Assembly (NCBI GenBank): GCA_018398765.1
Contig: JAHBMJ010001107.1
Span: 7,501-71,500, forward strand
DNA length: 64,000 nt
Source of the DNA: Chromera velia
Taxonomy: Eukaryota; Sar; Chromeraceae
Direction: 5' to 3'
Made by a program: the position numbers and the translations under genes. How positions within the stretch are numbered: position 1 is the stretch's first letter; every line of letters begins with the position of its first letter. Of the stretch, positions 33,001-45,345 are shown one piece after another. The notes beneath the pieces are model-generated. The model was not told where the DNA came from. It searched no databases and saw nothing but the letters and a program-made list of their open reading frames with translations.

Positions 33001-36000
33001 CGGCGACACACAATATCTATCTATTCACATAAGAGTCTGACCGGCAAAGAAGTAATAGAGATCTGATTGGATCTCCTCTTGCGACACCTTGGCTCCCATG
33101 CTGTCAGCTTCTTTCAATTGCTTGCGCTTGGTGTTCTCTCTCTCCTCCGCTTTGGGGAAGACGGCCAAAGGATATCCGTCAGTCGATACGTCTGTACGTC
33201 TGTGCACACCGATACAGTTAAGTTAGGCGACGGATGTCAATTCCGAGTGCTCTCTCTGGTTCATACACAGACGGACGAATCAAATTTACTTTGCCAAGCC
33301 TGTGTGCCTTCCAATGGAGTGGACGACACTGAATCTGGGACGTTTCAATTGTCTGCATGCATGAAAATCATTGGAAAACCGCGATCATATGCATTCGATC
33401 TCGTGGATCGATTGATTCGACCGCGCGCAATGATCGCGCGCGCGCCGGCGCGCGGTATCGATCGCGGCCCCGTGCGTCGCATGCGTTAATTGGCGGGAGG
33501 GGTTCCCAAACGAAATCAGAAAACCGTAGGGTAGGGGGGGTCAGCAGTACGTAGCTATACCTAGCAGTAACTCAGCACCGTTTGGTAAAAGGCTTAGTTA
33601 AGAAGTATCAGTGTGTCATTCAGAAAGAGCCGTGTGAGCCGCCGCCGTGTGCACCACCGCCGCAAGGCGAACCGCAGAAATCTGAATTTTGTCAAGCCGA
33701 TTGTGTTGCACTGTGCGCACGCCTCATGGAGTCGATTAAATTCTGTGTTGAATACAATTTGCTTTTCCAAATCTGGTGGATTGCTTTTCGTTCTATCCAG
33801 ATAGCAACTCTGGATTAACAGACTTCTTCAAGACGTAACCACTGAACATGACTAATTATTCTGGGGTTAACAAGAAAGAACAAGGATTGACAGGAATTCT
33901 GAAGTGGTGTGCACAGGAACTTGGTGGAAAAAAAAACAACGGGATCACCAGGCATGAAAATGATGTTAGGCACCCTTCCTGTTATAAAACGCAAGGGAGA
34001 TGCTTTGCGGTACGTGGTAGTTCTGTTGTAAGACCATTCAATCTTTCGTCTGGGGATTGAAAGGAAATAAGTGTTACCTTGTTCCTTCTAAGTGTTAATC
34101 AGTCAGGAAAGAGAAGGATGGATGTGTCTGTAATGCTGCATGAGGATAGAGTTTCGAACAGACACAGGCACACATGTCGTATCAAACATGAACGGACCAG
34201 AGGTCTTGCAATGACCCTTGCGATTTGGACCTTGTCGTGTAGGGGCAGCAGCAACACGCTCTATGAAGGGAGAGACCAGGTCCTGTGAGAGAAATGAAGA
34301 AATGAAATACAAATAGAGAAGTTCAAAAGAAAAGAAATAAAGTGAATTCAGTTACAGTCTTTCTAGCTTGGGTCCGATCTCTCCATTTCCATCCCAGTCA
34401 TTACACGTCTTTATCCCCCCACCCATCGATCTGTCAATGGCTCTTTTATGAAAGGGATTTCTACAAATCGACTACTTTAGATATATATGGATCAACAGAA
34501 GTTACGGCCCTCTAAGTTCCCCTTAACAACAACGTGAAAAGCTCTATAAACCTTACTGACCCTTTGTACAGTGATGATCGTCGTGAAAGGAAACTTCGCA
34601 CTCGGAGACGCGCATTGGAGCTTTACCCACACAATCTCTCTCCCAGTGGAGATGAGGGCAGCCAGACCGGACAGGCGGCAGATCATCGGAGTGGCAAGCA
34701 GAACGTGCTTTGCTCCGGGGTGGTTGGTGAGATTTCCCTCGAGATGAACAACCGCCTCCTCTCCTCAGTAGAGAGGAACTCTCACCTCGATGAGAGCCCT
34801 CTCGTGACAGACCACGCCCCTCTCCTCTCGCGCTCTCAATGCCTTTACATCTCTAACTGAAGTTGCTTCGTCCGACCGAGTCGGATTGAAGTTTTCAGAC
34901 CGTCTCCTGGGCATTCATTTCTGGAAATACATGCCAGAGGATATCAAGAAGCTCGCTCCATCCTGGGGAATGAAGACAGTTGGAAGGAACAAGACAACAC
35001 TTGTTTCCTTTCCATCCCCAGACGAAAGATTGAAGCTGCGTTCCCATAGTGTGTCTCTTATCCTCGGGTGCATGCAGTGAACAGAAAGTTTCAATCGAGA
35101 GATCCTTCCAACCCTGACTCTTTTTTTCCTCTTTCTTTTCTTGATAAGGGTTGGACTGATTTGATGTTTTTGTCTGATCTTGATCCTGTCTACAGTTCTA
35201 CTCCCTATTCCACTTTGATTTTTCTTGCCACCACTGACCTTCATACCGGCCTTGTGCAGTGTAGATCGATACCCTCCAGGGCAGGCAAGGACCTCCTTCC
35301 ATTCTTTAATGAATGGAATCTGAACTATGGAGCTTTCAAGCTGCTTCGTTCCGATAATGAGAAAGGCATCCTGGAAGGGGACGTTCGGACTGTGTTGAAT
35401 CGAGCGGGGACTGTTTGTCGTCCTTTCGCTTCGAACTCTTCTCGAGGGCCAATGGAGAAGTGGTGGTCCCCCAGGACCGTTTTGCAGGCAGGAATGATTT
35501 CTTTGGTTGCAACTTGGGGTTTTCCTCTTTCTTTTGTTCCTCTTCTCTGTCTTCTTGCTGATGGACTTACAAAATAGAAGAAACTCGAGATCACATGGCC
35601 TAAAGATTTCGCTCTTGAAGGGCAGTTCCATTGATTGATAGTCTGTCGACTCCCTCATAAATCGATTGAGTCAACAGAGGGGGGGAGTTAAGAAGTATCA
35701 GTGTGTCATTCAGAAAGAGCCGTGTGAGCCGCCGCCGTATGCACCACCGCTGTAAGGCGAACCGCGGAAATCCGAATTTTGTCAAGCCGATTGTGTTGCA
35801 CTGTACGCGCGCCTCATAGAGTTGATTAAATTCTATATTGAATGCAATTTGCCTTTCCGAATCTGGTGGATTGCTTTTTGTTCTATCCAGATAGCGACTC
35901 TGGATTAACAGACTTCCTCAAGACGTAACCACTGAACATGACTAATTATTCTTGCTTACCATACATCTTTAGTACGCAGGTCTAAGGCTCCGGCTCTGAA

Positions 36001-39000
36001 CATAATGTAATCCTGTAATCTTGTAGTACGCTGCTAGGTACGCTGCCTGTTTTTTTAAAAAAGGGAGAAAATATAGATAATGCATAACAATGCATTAAAA
36101 GATATCTCCTCTACGTTTTAACTTTTTAAAAAAAGAAAAAGAAATTTTTTGATTGGGCTTAAGTTAGCTTAAGCAAAAAAATAACTATCATAAACATTTA
36201 GATCATAGTAGATCAAACTGTAAACAATCATATGAAGATGAACAGAAAATGTTGAGATGTACAGCCTCAGTGTCAGCCTGGCAATGCTTTGCGAATTCTA
36301 CGTTTTCAATCAAAGTCAAATCTATTTTGTCTCTTTAAATTTATATGTTTCTCATTCAATATGCGCCCTGCTAGCTCTGGCGACAGATAGACATAGCGGG
36401 AAGGCCCTAGGGCGGAACATATCAATCAATCAATCAATCAATCAATGCATCTATTTATACATCATGCAAATAAATTGTTTAACTATCTATCATATACTGC
36501 GACGTACAGGTAGACAGCCACACCGTTTAAGTCAAATAAGATCACACGGAAGCATAAAGACGCATAGTTTTGATTCGGGGGAGATTATCGAATCTGCTTG
36601 TTATCGATCGATGAAAGTCCTTTGTAGTGAGCCTTTCAGTCAGTGTTTCAGCAACAATGATGGCCGGGGCAGTCCTGGCGGGACAGAAGGATTGGTCTGA
36701 CGCTTCCTTTCTAGGTTGAGCAAATCCCAAACGGTATAAGCCGACCTCCGCCAGTGGACCGCGGGCAAAACCCGGAACATCAATGCTATGCTATGCTATG
36801 CAAAACACTCGGAAAATAAGAAAACGAGCCTTCTTAATTCTTGATTGCAATTTCACAGCTGGGTTAATAAATAGAAAACCAAGCAGACATTGCCAGACAA
36901 CGCGGCTACAATGTCCAACAATTCTCTTCATATTTTGCGAAGCAAACAAAGACAAAAATAGAAAAACAACGGGCGGAGAAAAGGAACTGAGACCTTATTT
37001 GATTCTGAGGTCTTTTGCATTTGGTCATTCTCTTTTTGTGAGAAGGAGAGAGATTCATAAGGATTACTGTGGGGAAGTCAGCGGAAGTCAGCGAGCCGTC
37101 GGTAGACGGGTTCCTGACCCTCAATGCTTTTCGGTCTCTCTCAAATGATTGCTGCGTGGACCTCGTCCATCACCACAAGCATGCATCTGTTGAAGAGCAG
37201 GCAGAAGAATTCCCGTGCATGATTCTTTTGGTTTTGCAGGGGGAAATGAAGAGAGAAGAAGTGGATCGGAGGGATCGGGTTCCCCGGACGCACCCAGAAT
37301 TATATTTCAACCACAAAGGGACAGGGACACATTGGAGTTTGTTAATTCCGTGACCTGCGTAGAATTCTGGAGAGAAGAGGGACAGCTTGCCACCAATCCA
37401 ACCAACTGGGTGTGGATGGGGAAGCTGACCTCTTCTCATGTGGACGTCCGGTTCCCTCCTAGACCCTTGCTTAGCTCGGCCAGTCTCTTCTCTTTTAATT
37501 CGTCTTTTCCTCTCGCGTCTCTTGGCTTGGCTGCTTGCTTGGTTGGCCGCAGCTGTGCATCCCCACGTAAGTGGATGGGCACAGACGTACACACAGATCG
37601 AGAAATTACAGAACGGCCGCCTGGTCCTTCTCTCTCTCTCTCTCTCCCCCACACCCCCTCTGTCTCTGCCTTTAATTCTCGACTTGATCAGTTCATTGCA
37701 GTGCATCACCCGCCCTTGACGTACCCTCATTCATTCTTTCATTTGTTTCAACTTGATTGCCATGGCCTCAACTTCCTTCCATCGATCGAATGAATTGATT
37801 GATGGCCGTATCCTCCTCTCTCGGCGTACATGGTTCGATTCCAGCATACATCAGAGAGGGCGTTTTGGGCAAACGGCCGCATACATTCCAGCAAGAGCTG
37901 TCATGTCCCCCAAAACACCTCCTGATCTCTCAATTTTCTACGCAAAGTGAGAGAGAGTTTCAGGCACATTCAAAGCGAATTTAACAAACAAACCGACAGA
38001 AGACCAGAAGAAGGCAGCAGCAGCAGAAGACAAACGTGAAAGAAGAAAAAGAAAAAACAAAAGCAGCGCTCGGCCCCGCAAGTAAACAGACCAAAGCAGT
38101 GAGAGAGATCGACGAAGTCCAATAAATTTCTTCACGTCTTGCGAAGCGCGCAACCACACAATGAACTAATGCAAGGGCACACAGACTTGTTTGGTGGATT
38201 GGGTATGTCTTTCCTCTTTTCTTTTGGAAGTCATGCACGAGGCAACAGGCGACTTTGATTCGATTGCTCGAAGAAGGCGGATTGAAGAGCCGGCGATGAA
38301 CTTTCGGCTGAGAGAATGCATGAGCGATTGAAGAGAGCGAACAAGCGATTGAAGATATAAATAAAACACTGGTACACACTTGCTTTGCTGTCCTTTCTCT
38401 TTTATCACGAATGGAAACGAATAGTCAGATCAAATATCTATGCGGCCCGTCCGCCAACCCTCACATACACCCACCCTCATCCATCGAGTGGATAGCCGGA
38501 TTGATTACATGCAGACGGATCGAATTAATTTAACTTAATTGTTGTACCCCAATTATGCCTCCTCGACTTCATTCCTTAAAAGCCCCCGTCACGTACAGCA
38601 AGATGAGATGATCGGCTCCCTTCTTTGGGAGCGGAACTCCGGTCCTTATAGACAGACCACCCTCTCGGCCGACACATGTGCAAACAGAAAGCAAGACAGT
38701 GAATCTTGCTTTGATGCACCAGCAGTTCAGTTTTTTCTCGACCGACACAAGCAAAGAGCCTGGCAACCTATTTGAATGAACCAAAGAAAGCGCTGCCAGT
38801 TCATGACTGAAAGTGCCAGCCAAAGAAGAAGTCAGAAACTCTAAAGCACAGAATGTCAATCCCGTATGCCAGCCAACCTAATTTACAAACAGATCCGAAA
38901 AGCGAAAAACGAAAATCAGAACAAAAGAGTGTTGCCAATCGCCCTCTGCATGTACGTACTTTCATTCATTCATACAAAAATTAATGAGGCAAAAACCGGA

Positions 39001-42000
39001 ATTATGGGATCAGAGCATCCAATTGAATTCACAAGAACACGAAGGGAGGGAATGACCAAAAAAGAAAGAAAGAAAGAAAGAAAGCAGATATGCATGCAAT
39101 CCATCCAACACATCCCATCCACTCTTTCCGACTTCATAAGTATTCACATGCTGTCCTGTCCAAATTAAACAGACAAGAGGACTGCATGAGGAACTCAGAA
39201 CCATTGGCAAGCCCGTGCACGCAGACAGATCGATGCATACATGCATGCATGCGTGTAGACGTAAAAGTAAGTGTCCCTTTTTCAATCAAGACTCTTCAAA
39301 ACGGTGCAGCTTTGAACTGACTGCATGCATGCGCCTTTCTTTCATGCCCGTCACAAGGACGGAGTCAACCCATGGTCCGCCTCTTTGAGGAGACAACATA
39401 TGCTAGCATATGATGCACTGATGTGAATTAATTTCAAAGGGAAAGAGAACAACGCGTGGACGTGCCGACCAACAAATCAATCAGGCACAGCTAGTCCGAC
39501 CTATACACACATGCATGAAGTTTGACGTCCAAATAACGTCGAGAAGGAAGGAAGGAAACAGCCCGCATGGACTGTTCAGAAAAGAGGATGAAAAGGAAAA
39601 GGAAAGGAAAGAGAAGAAGAAAAGAACACAAAAACGTCACGTGGATGGAATGCTTCTTTTCTCTTCTTTTATATATATTCTACAAAAGAACCCCTGCCTT
39701 TCTGCCTTCCCATGCTTTCTTTCATTCAAGAAAGAGAAAAAGAGCAGCTTTGTCCCTCGTTTCCTCTCCCCTGCCGTATCTCTTCTTCCCCTCTCGTCGT
39801 CAATTTTTCAAAGTGCATTTTCGCTCAAACACTCCTTCATCTCTCCATGGACTTATGTTCTACTCATTCATTCAGGTTTATTGATTCATTTATAGATGAA
39901 TGAATCGGATCATTGTTTGCCCCCCCCCCCCCCNNNNNNNNNNGGATCCTCCCGACCTCATACACCCCCATTAGGCATTGATCCCTTCAAGTTCCCCCCC
40001 CCCAAATCACCCAAATGCCTGCAGGGCCCGTCCACCCAGCCTCGGAGCATCGCTCCAGAGGGAGGGGAAAACAATCAAGCCAAGAAACTAGCTGCTTCCA
40101 AACCAGAGGCACCCACCAGATGATATCTATTTACAGTACCCAGTTCCCCCCATTCCCTCCCACTGATCCCTCCGTGCACCGCGATAGAGACACAAGAAGG
40201 AAGGAAGGAAGGCAGAGGTCTAGGTGCAGGACCACCAGAAAGGAATTAAGGAAAGAGGAAATTCAGGATCATCGAAGAAAGAAAAGAGAATTAACGCATG
40301 AAATTAATTAATTCTGTGGAAGGAAGCGAGCCTGCATTAATTGTGGACACTCACTGAGCAGCTGGTCCAACCTGCTCAGCTCCGTCCCTGTCCCTTTGGA
40401 AGCTTTCCCTCACGTCTCGATCAGGGGAAGCACGCAAGAGCACAAACAACACATCCGTCCCTCTGCCTTTGCCTTCCACCCACCGAGCTGAGTAGTCTCT
40501 TGGGTGACCGTCCTCTTCATTCAGTTTCTCTCCAACGTGTTTTCCCTCTCGATCGGCCCCTTGGATCATTGCCTCAATCTCACACGCACCCCCTCGAAGG
40601 AGGCATTTGCGGGCATTTGTTTTGATAAAGAACGAGACACAAAGACCCGTGAAGAGGCGAGGCAAATGCAGATGGAGAGACAGCAAGCGCAAGATATATG
40701 CAGGTAGGCCTGCTGACCTCGCCCCCCCCTTTTGGTCGCCCAACTCTTCTTCTCCCTTGCTTCCCTTCCCCTCCTTTGATCGGTGTTGGTCTGAATGAAT
40801 GGCCGCGTCTTGCGTGACTGTGCATGCAGCACTCACTCTGGATATTCATGTGGGTGAAATGCAACGTACGCAAAGCTGCAAGATGGCCAGAGACTAAAAG
40901 GAGACCATTAACACCTCCTAAGGGAAGAAGGGAAGAAAGTCGACTCCCTATCTGCATGGGCCTGCCCACTGCATGATCTGAGGACTCCGTGCAGTCAAAT
41001 CACACGACGTCCGTCCAAGCTGACCATGCAGTAACCCTTCGATCAGTTCTCTGCACTGGCTCGGTCACTTCAGAGCCCTCTCAATTCCTTCTCTTCGATC
41101 TTTCCTGCCCTCCATCCATTGACGTACACGGCGTTCGGCCGGACAATTTCTTTAATCCTCTGCCTGCCTGATTACTTGCATGGCTGGCATCTCCCTCTCG
41201 AGCCCCTGCATGCCGACACAAAGAGAGAGAGAGTCGGTATGGCGGCATATGACCATTCCCTTCCTCCCCCTCCCCTCCCCTCCCCTGACACATGAAGCCC
41301 TTTTGCTTTTCCATCTCTTTCCCTAGCTCCTGTGCTACTAGTAGACAGATCGATGGGTAAGTGAGTGGATGGATGCATGGATGCTTCCTTGTCCATTGAA
41401 CAGACGCATCATGATCTCTCTTCCTGCAAAAAGTTCATGCAATGAGTGGATTGAGGAGGAGACGTCGGACTGATAGAAGAACGCAAACGCTCCCGCCGTA
41501 CATCCGGGGGCGAGTGAGTGGACAGAGCTCTATTTACAAATTCGATTAGGTGAAAGGAGCTGATGAATTCAAAGCCCCTTTTCCCCTCCCTCCCTCGGCA
41601 GAATTCCTTTCCGTCCGTCCTCCTCTTTTCTTCCCCTTCCCCGAAGCGACGTACGGCAAACCAATAATTACCCGTCAACTCGATATACTCAGCAACCCTC
41701 TGGATAGGTCCTAGAACTTTGCCCCAATGGCATCGTCACGCCCTTAAATGCCCCGCTGCAGGGCACCTCCCTGAGTTCCTTCAATGCCCTTCGATCGATC
41801 ATTGTGGTTGCATCACGCAAGTCAAAGAGCGGATCATGACCCATGGAATTCCTTCCAGTCGAATGAATCGAATTGATCAACTGACGATCGATCGATGCTT
41901 TCTTTCTTCAATGGCACAATTCAACTTTAGAGACCACTCGCGAATGTGAGAAGGAGGAAAGAAGAGAACATTCCCTGCTTCAATTCATATTAATACATAC

Positions 42001-42426
42001 AGATCGAGAGGGGACCTCCACTGGCATGCAGATTAGACTCAGAGCTAGGAGCCGATGAAGAATTCAAATCCCNCCCCCCCCCTAATTTCTCTTCTCTTCA
42101 TTCCCCCCGGCCCTCTCGAGCAGATCGATGCACTAAGTCTTTCAACCACCAGCCCGTCTCTCCAAAGTTTTAATTACCCCTGTCATCTCCATCAATCAAT
42201 CGAACGATCCATCGATCCGACCTCGTCAATCACGCATGCAGCCGGCCAGGGTGCATTCTCACACCCTCTCCCTTCCCTTCCCTTCCTGACCCGATTGATT
42301 GATTGAGACCTCTAGCTGAGCTGCACCCATACGCACATGCTCATGCACAAGGCAGCAAACATCCCTCCAAGCATGCTCTGAGATTCCCCATGACCCCCCC
42401 CCTCACCCCTCCTCTCTGCAACAGAG

Positions 42427-42467
<41 letters not shown>

Positions 42468-43655
42468 CCCAAAGAAGACATTCATTCATTCATTCCTCCC
42501 CATCATTTAATCTGCACACATCGGCAGACTTCCCTCTAAGATGCCCAAGTGAAGGGCAAAAAGACGACACCCTCCTTACACGTACACCGGGCCCACACAA
42601 ATCCCCCAAACACAATTCATTCCACTCCTCTACCCTTGGCATGAAGGCATCACTGAGGACTTCTTGCATCATTGCCTCCCCCCCCCTCCCTTAATTATTC
42701 GAGTTTTCAAATGGGGATCTCCCCAAGAATAGAAGGAAGGGGAGATGCAGCGCTCACATACAGTCCGTCCTCCTTCTTCTGCCGACGTGTCTCTTCCTCT
42801 TCCTCCAGCTCCTCCTCTTCCCACCCAGAGTCCTTAGGAGGGGGCGGGAATGAGATTTTGGACTCCGGCACCCTCAGGCGTCTCCTGATGGGCCTAGAGG
42901 AGTCGGCAAAGAGGTACCTCAGGTCGTAGAGCTGCAGTCAGTCAGTTGATCAGAGGCACACACACAGGGGAAGGGAAAGGATTCGTTCGGTCCACACACG
43001 AATCAAAGACGTGGTGCAGCCAAAGCATGAAGGACGTGCTGTTGTGTGTGGGTGTTTGGTGCTGTTTGTGTATGTAACCTGAGTACGTTTACCTCTGTCA
43101 TCGACAAGCAGATTCAATGCAAGAGGGTCTGAACGGAGAGGGACTGAACAACAGTCAGAGAGCAAACAGAATCAAAGGTGAAAGGAAAATAAGGCCAAAG
43201 AAGCCGTTTATGGGCGAGTGTTTCCACAATCAAATGCACCTGTTGATTCAGGAATGACAAATTGAGATATATAGAACGACTTGCGCGAATGCCTTTCTCG
43301 GCAAAGTTGAAACAACAACATGAGCAACGCCTGCAGCTTTTGATCAACTCACCGTTTTCTGAGCGCCGTTCATCCGAGAGTACTTGTGCTCGTCCAGCAT
43401 GTTCTGAATTCTCTCCTCCGACCACTCTGCCCAATACTCCTTCATATCTGGCCACAGTTCCTCTGCCTCCTCCTTGCTGATATCTGGCACCTCCTCCTTC
43501 AACATCTCCACCGTTGCCCCAACCATTTCGGCCGTTGCTTTCACCCCCTCCACAATCATGCTGCCCAGCTGAATCAGCCCGAACGTGCCGGTCAGCACCC
43601 AGGGTGCCACAGTGGGGGCAATAATCGCAAGCTCTATACCTCCCAAGACAACCAT
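30060..43655 (-). CDS. Long multi-exon gene of unknown function
   Basis: Minus-strand exons in order: 43655-43353 (starts [20 protein letters not shown], hydrophobic, then acidic helix [20 protein letters not shown], ends at ACG|GTGAG); about 43143-43079 ([15 protein letters not shown]); 42931-42758 ([20 protein letters not shown], then Glu-rich); about 40578-40355 ([20 protein letters not shown], then [20 protein letters not shown]); about 33199-33042 ([20 protein letters not shown]); 31383 to about 31130 ([20 protein letters not shown]); 30523-30477 ([15 protein letters not shown]); 30340-30060 ([20 protein letters not shown] to stop). Phases agree at 42758/40578, 40355/33199, 33042/31383 and 30477/30340. 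The first junction is not settled and exons may be missing. The N-terminus may be membrane-associated. The C-terminus has a duplicated 29-residue coiled-coil unit and ends KRCCGVC, a possible lipidation site. No family was recognised. The 7 kb intron holds a copia-like element. Confidence 0.5.
31959..32064. repeat. Short direct repeats in an intron
   Basis: AATTTTGCGTGCAGCTTTCT plus GTTCA occurs at about 31962 and 32037, with a shorter related word (CATGCAGCTTTCTGTATGA) between. It lies in an intron of the minus-strand gene. Confidence 0.7.
33420..33485. other. Short CG-rich island
   Basis: About 65 bp dominated by GCGCGC and CGATCG words, close to the insertion site of the copia-like element. 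Similar islands occur at 1440-1540, 4070-4130 and 11490-11560. Meaning unknown. Confidence 0.5.
33596..33862 (+). repeat. 5' LTR of the copia-like element
   Basis: 267 bp, AGTTAAG start and TTATTCT end. Followed by GGGGTTAACAAG, similar to the sequence after the 5' LTR at 22403. Confidence 0.85.
35686..35952 (+). repeat. 3' LTR of the copia-like element
   Basis: 267 bp, the same length as the 5' copy and directly after the purine tract. Confidence 0.85.
35953..40354. other. Intronic or intergenic DNA without firm genes
   Basis: Mixed AT-rich and purine/pyrimidine-rich DNA between two exons of the minus-strand gene. Contains AATC repeats at 36420-36445, many TGCATGCA words and a 10-N gap at 39934. 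An open plus-strand frame at 37215-37580 ([19 protein letters not shown]) follows a TTTTGCAG and may be an exon, but I cannot connect it to anything. Confidence 0.5.
36545..36724 (-). CDS. Weak open segment, unidentified
   Basis: Minus-strand stretch of about 60 open codons ([20 protein letters not shown], later [19 protein letters not shown]) ending in a stop, with no ATG start. Composition is protein-like. It could be a degraded element end or an exon of an unknown gene. It lies in the large intron of the minus-strand gene. Confidence 0.2.
42425..42470. repeat. CT microsatellite
   Basis: CT run in an intron of the minus-strand gene. Confidence 0.9.
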
Positions 43656-43919
43656 TCCGCACAAATTCGAAGCCCGCAAATGAGCAGAGAAAGGGGAGAG
43701 GAAACTCTCTGCACAGACTGATTGCACAACAGTGTCAAGGCTTGTCAGTCTGACTAAAGACTGAGTCTGTTCAGAAGTTTTTCGAACAGAAAAGATAACC
43801 CTCAAGGAAAGTCAAGGCTTCTGAAAGGCGTGTGGATGTTTGTGGTGATTTCACATCACTGGCAGCAGGAGATCTGTCAGATAGTGATTCACTGAGCGAC
43901 TGATTCGAGCTTCGATCGT

Positions 43920-44160
43920 CGGCCGGATCACGTACCGCAATCGTATGATTGAGTCGATCGGCGCATGCTCGCGACGGCGCGGCCCCGGCGAGCGCCGGCG
44001 GGCCGCGTCGACCGAGAATTAATTCATCATGCAGCTAGCGGCGCGGCGCTGCACGGGCCGGCGCGGCGACAACGCACGGCGGGCCGGCCGGCCGCACCCC
44101 CGCGGCCCCTATATAGTCTACCCCCGCGCGGCCTCTCGACCGCGCATGCGCACGAGCCTG
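43920..44160. promoter_or_regulatory. GC-rich divergent promoter island with TATA box
   Basis: About 240 bp rich in GGCCGG, GCGCGG and GCCGGC words between the minus-strand gene (start near 43655 or 43805) and the plus-strand ATPase (44647). TATATAG at 44110-44116 points to the ATPase side. Its composition stands out sharply from the flanks. Confidence 0.5.
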
Positions 44161-44646
44161 ACCTCCCCCTCAATGAGACCAAGTGTCTGACCTTCAAGGT
44201 CAATTATTTTGTGTGTTTGTGTCATTGTTGCTTCACTGTGGGCACACTTGCAACAAAAGGAGCTGCATCATGACAGCCGAATCCATCCACTACTGTCCAG
44301 CTTGTGCATGTGTGCAAAGAGACGCTGTGAAAAGGTGCAAACGTGGATGACCTTCGCCTCCACACTATATAGCTGTGTCTCTAAGTCTTCGACTGTGTAT
44401 CAGTGTTGCTCTGAAGGGCAAAGTGACACTAGAATTTGAATTGATTCCGAGCTCTGCACACTCAAACACAGCTCAGCCTCAAGATGGGCAGATTCCCCAC
44501 GGGACCGGAACCCTGCATGGTCAGCGACAGAGAGAGAATCAAAGGAAATCCTTTCTGTGCATGCAACGGATGCATGGGTCCACGTTGCATCTTGAGAAAG
44601 ACATGCACTCCTGAAATTTTTCTGTCAATGCCCCCCCCCCCTCCGC

Positions 44647-45302
44647 ATGCGCCTGCAGGATGTCGATTCGTGCGAGGTCCTTGTACCAAATGTGACAGAG
44701 TCTCCATTCATGTGGGCTCTGGTAGCGTATCTGCTGTTCGTCCTCCTGGCAACGGCTGGGTGGCACTTGTGGAGGGGCCGCGTTGCGCGTCAGGAAAAGG
44801 TAGGCCGGCAAGCGCACGGCAATGGCACGAGCAGCCGAAGGTCCGTATACGCAACAGAAGAAGGAAGGGTCGAGGGTGGGGCGACTGAGGCAGTTGGAGC
44901 TGCGGAAAATTTCATTGGGGGGGTGTCCGCTGACACTTTTGTTTTGAGTTTCAAGGAGACGCCGTCAGAGAGTGAAGGAGAGACGGGAACTCTCAAGATG
45001 GGCGAGACCAGCCTCCAGTACTTTCGGGAAACGACAGGGGGGAGAGCGGTGCGTGCTTTGTGGGGGGGGGTGTTTGTGATGTGGGCCGCCCTGTACATTC
45101 TGGTTCTCTACGGGTATTACGCTGATTGCCAGGTCAGTAAGTAGGGAGTGTGATTATTGGTGCGGGACGAATTTTGTTTGCTTTGACCAGTGAGTGCCTC
45201 ATTGTCTGTCTGTCTGCAGACGTTGCCTGTCAGGAAGAGAAGACAACTTAGGAGGGTCTCCATCAAACAGACAGCCAGGCCGGGACTTCATTCCTTCTTG
45301 AA

Positions 45303-45345
<43 letters not shown>

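Larger units (their letters stand above)
33596..35952 (+). mobile_element. Short copia-like LTR retrotransposon (degraded)
   Basis: 2,357 bp between two 267 bp LTRs, with a near-matching 5 bp target duplication (GGCTT/TGCTT). CAGAGGGGGGG directly precedes the 3' LTR. The clearest coding remnant, about 35.1-35.55 kb, resembles the Ty1/copia integrase core: a T-D-x-x-T-G block, LLRSDNEKG and a later N-S-S-R-G-P-M-E-K block. No RT or RNase H was seen, so it is non-autonomous or deleted. It is broken and a fossil. LTR divergence is about 6-7%, all transitions by eye. It lies within an intron of the minus-strand gene at 30-43.7 kb. Confidence 0.75.

Noticed and set aside
37146-37180. Minus-strand [12 protein letters not shown] resembling a helicase DEVH motif
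   Set aside because: Only about 14 codons before a stop and no other helicase motifs nearby; most likely chance.
37825-37850. B-box-like GGTTCGATTCCA
   Set aside because: No A box, acceptor stem or cloverleaf around it.
40587-40692. Plus-strand exon-like [20 protein letters not shown] segment ending at a donor-like GCAG|GTAGG
   Set aside because: It is antisense to the polypyrimidine tract before the minus-strand exon at 40578-40355; the purine richness mimics charged coding.
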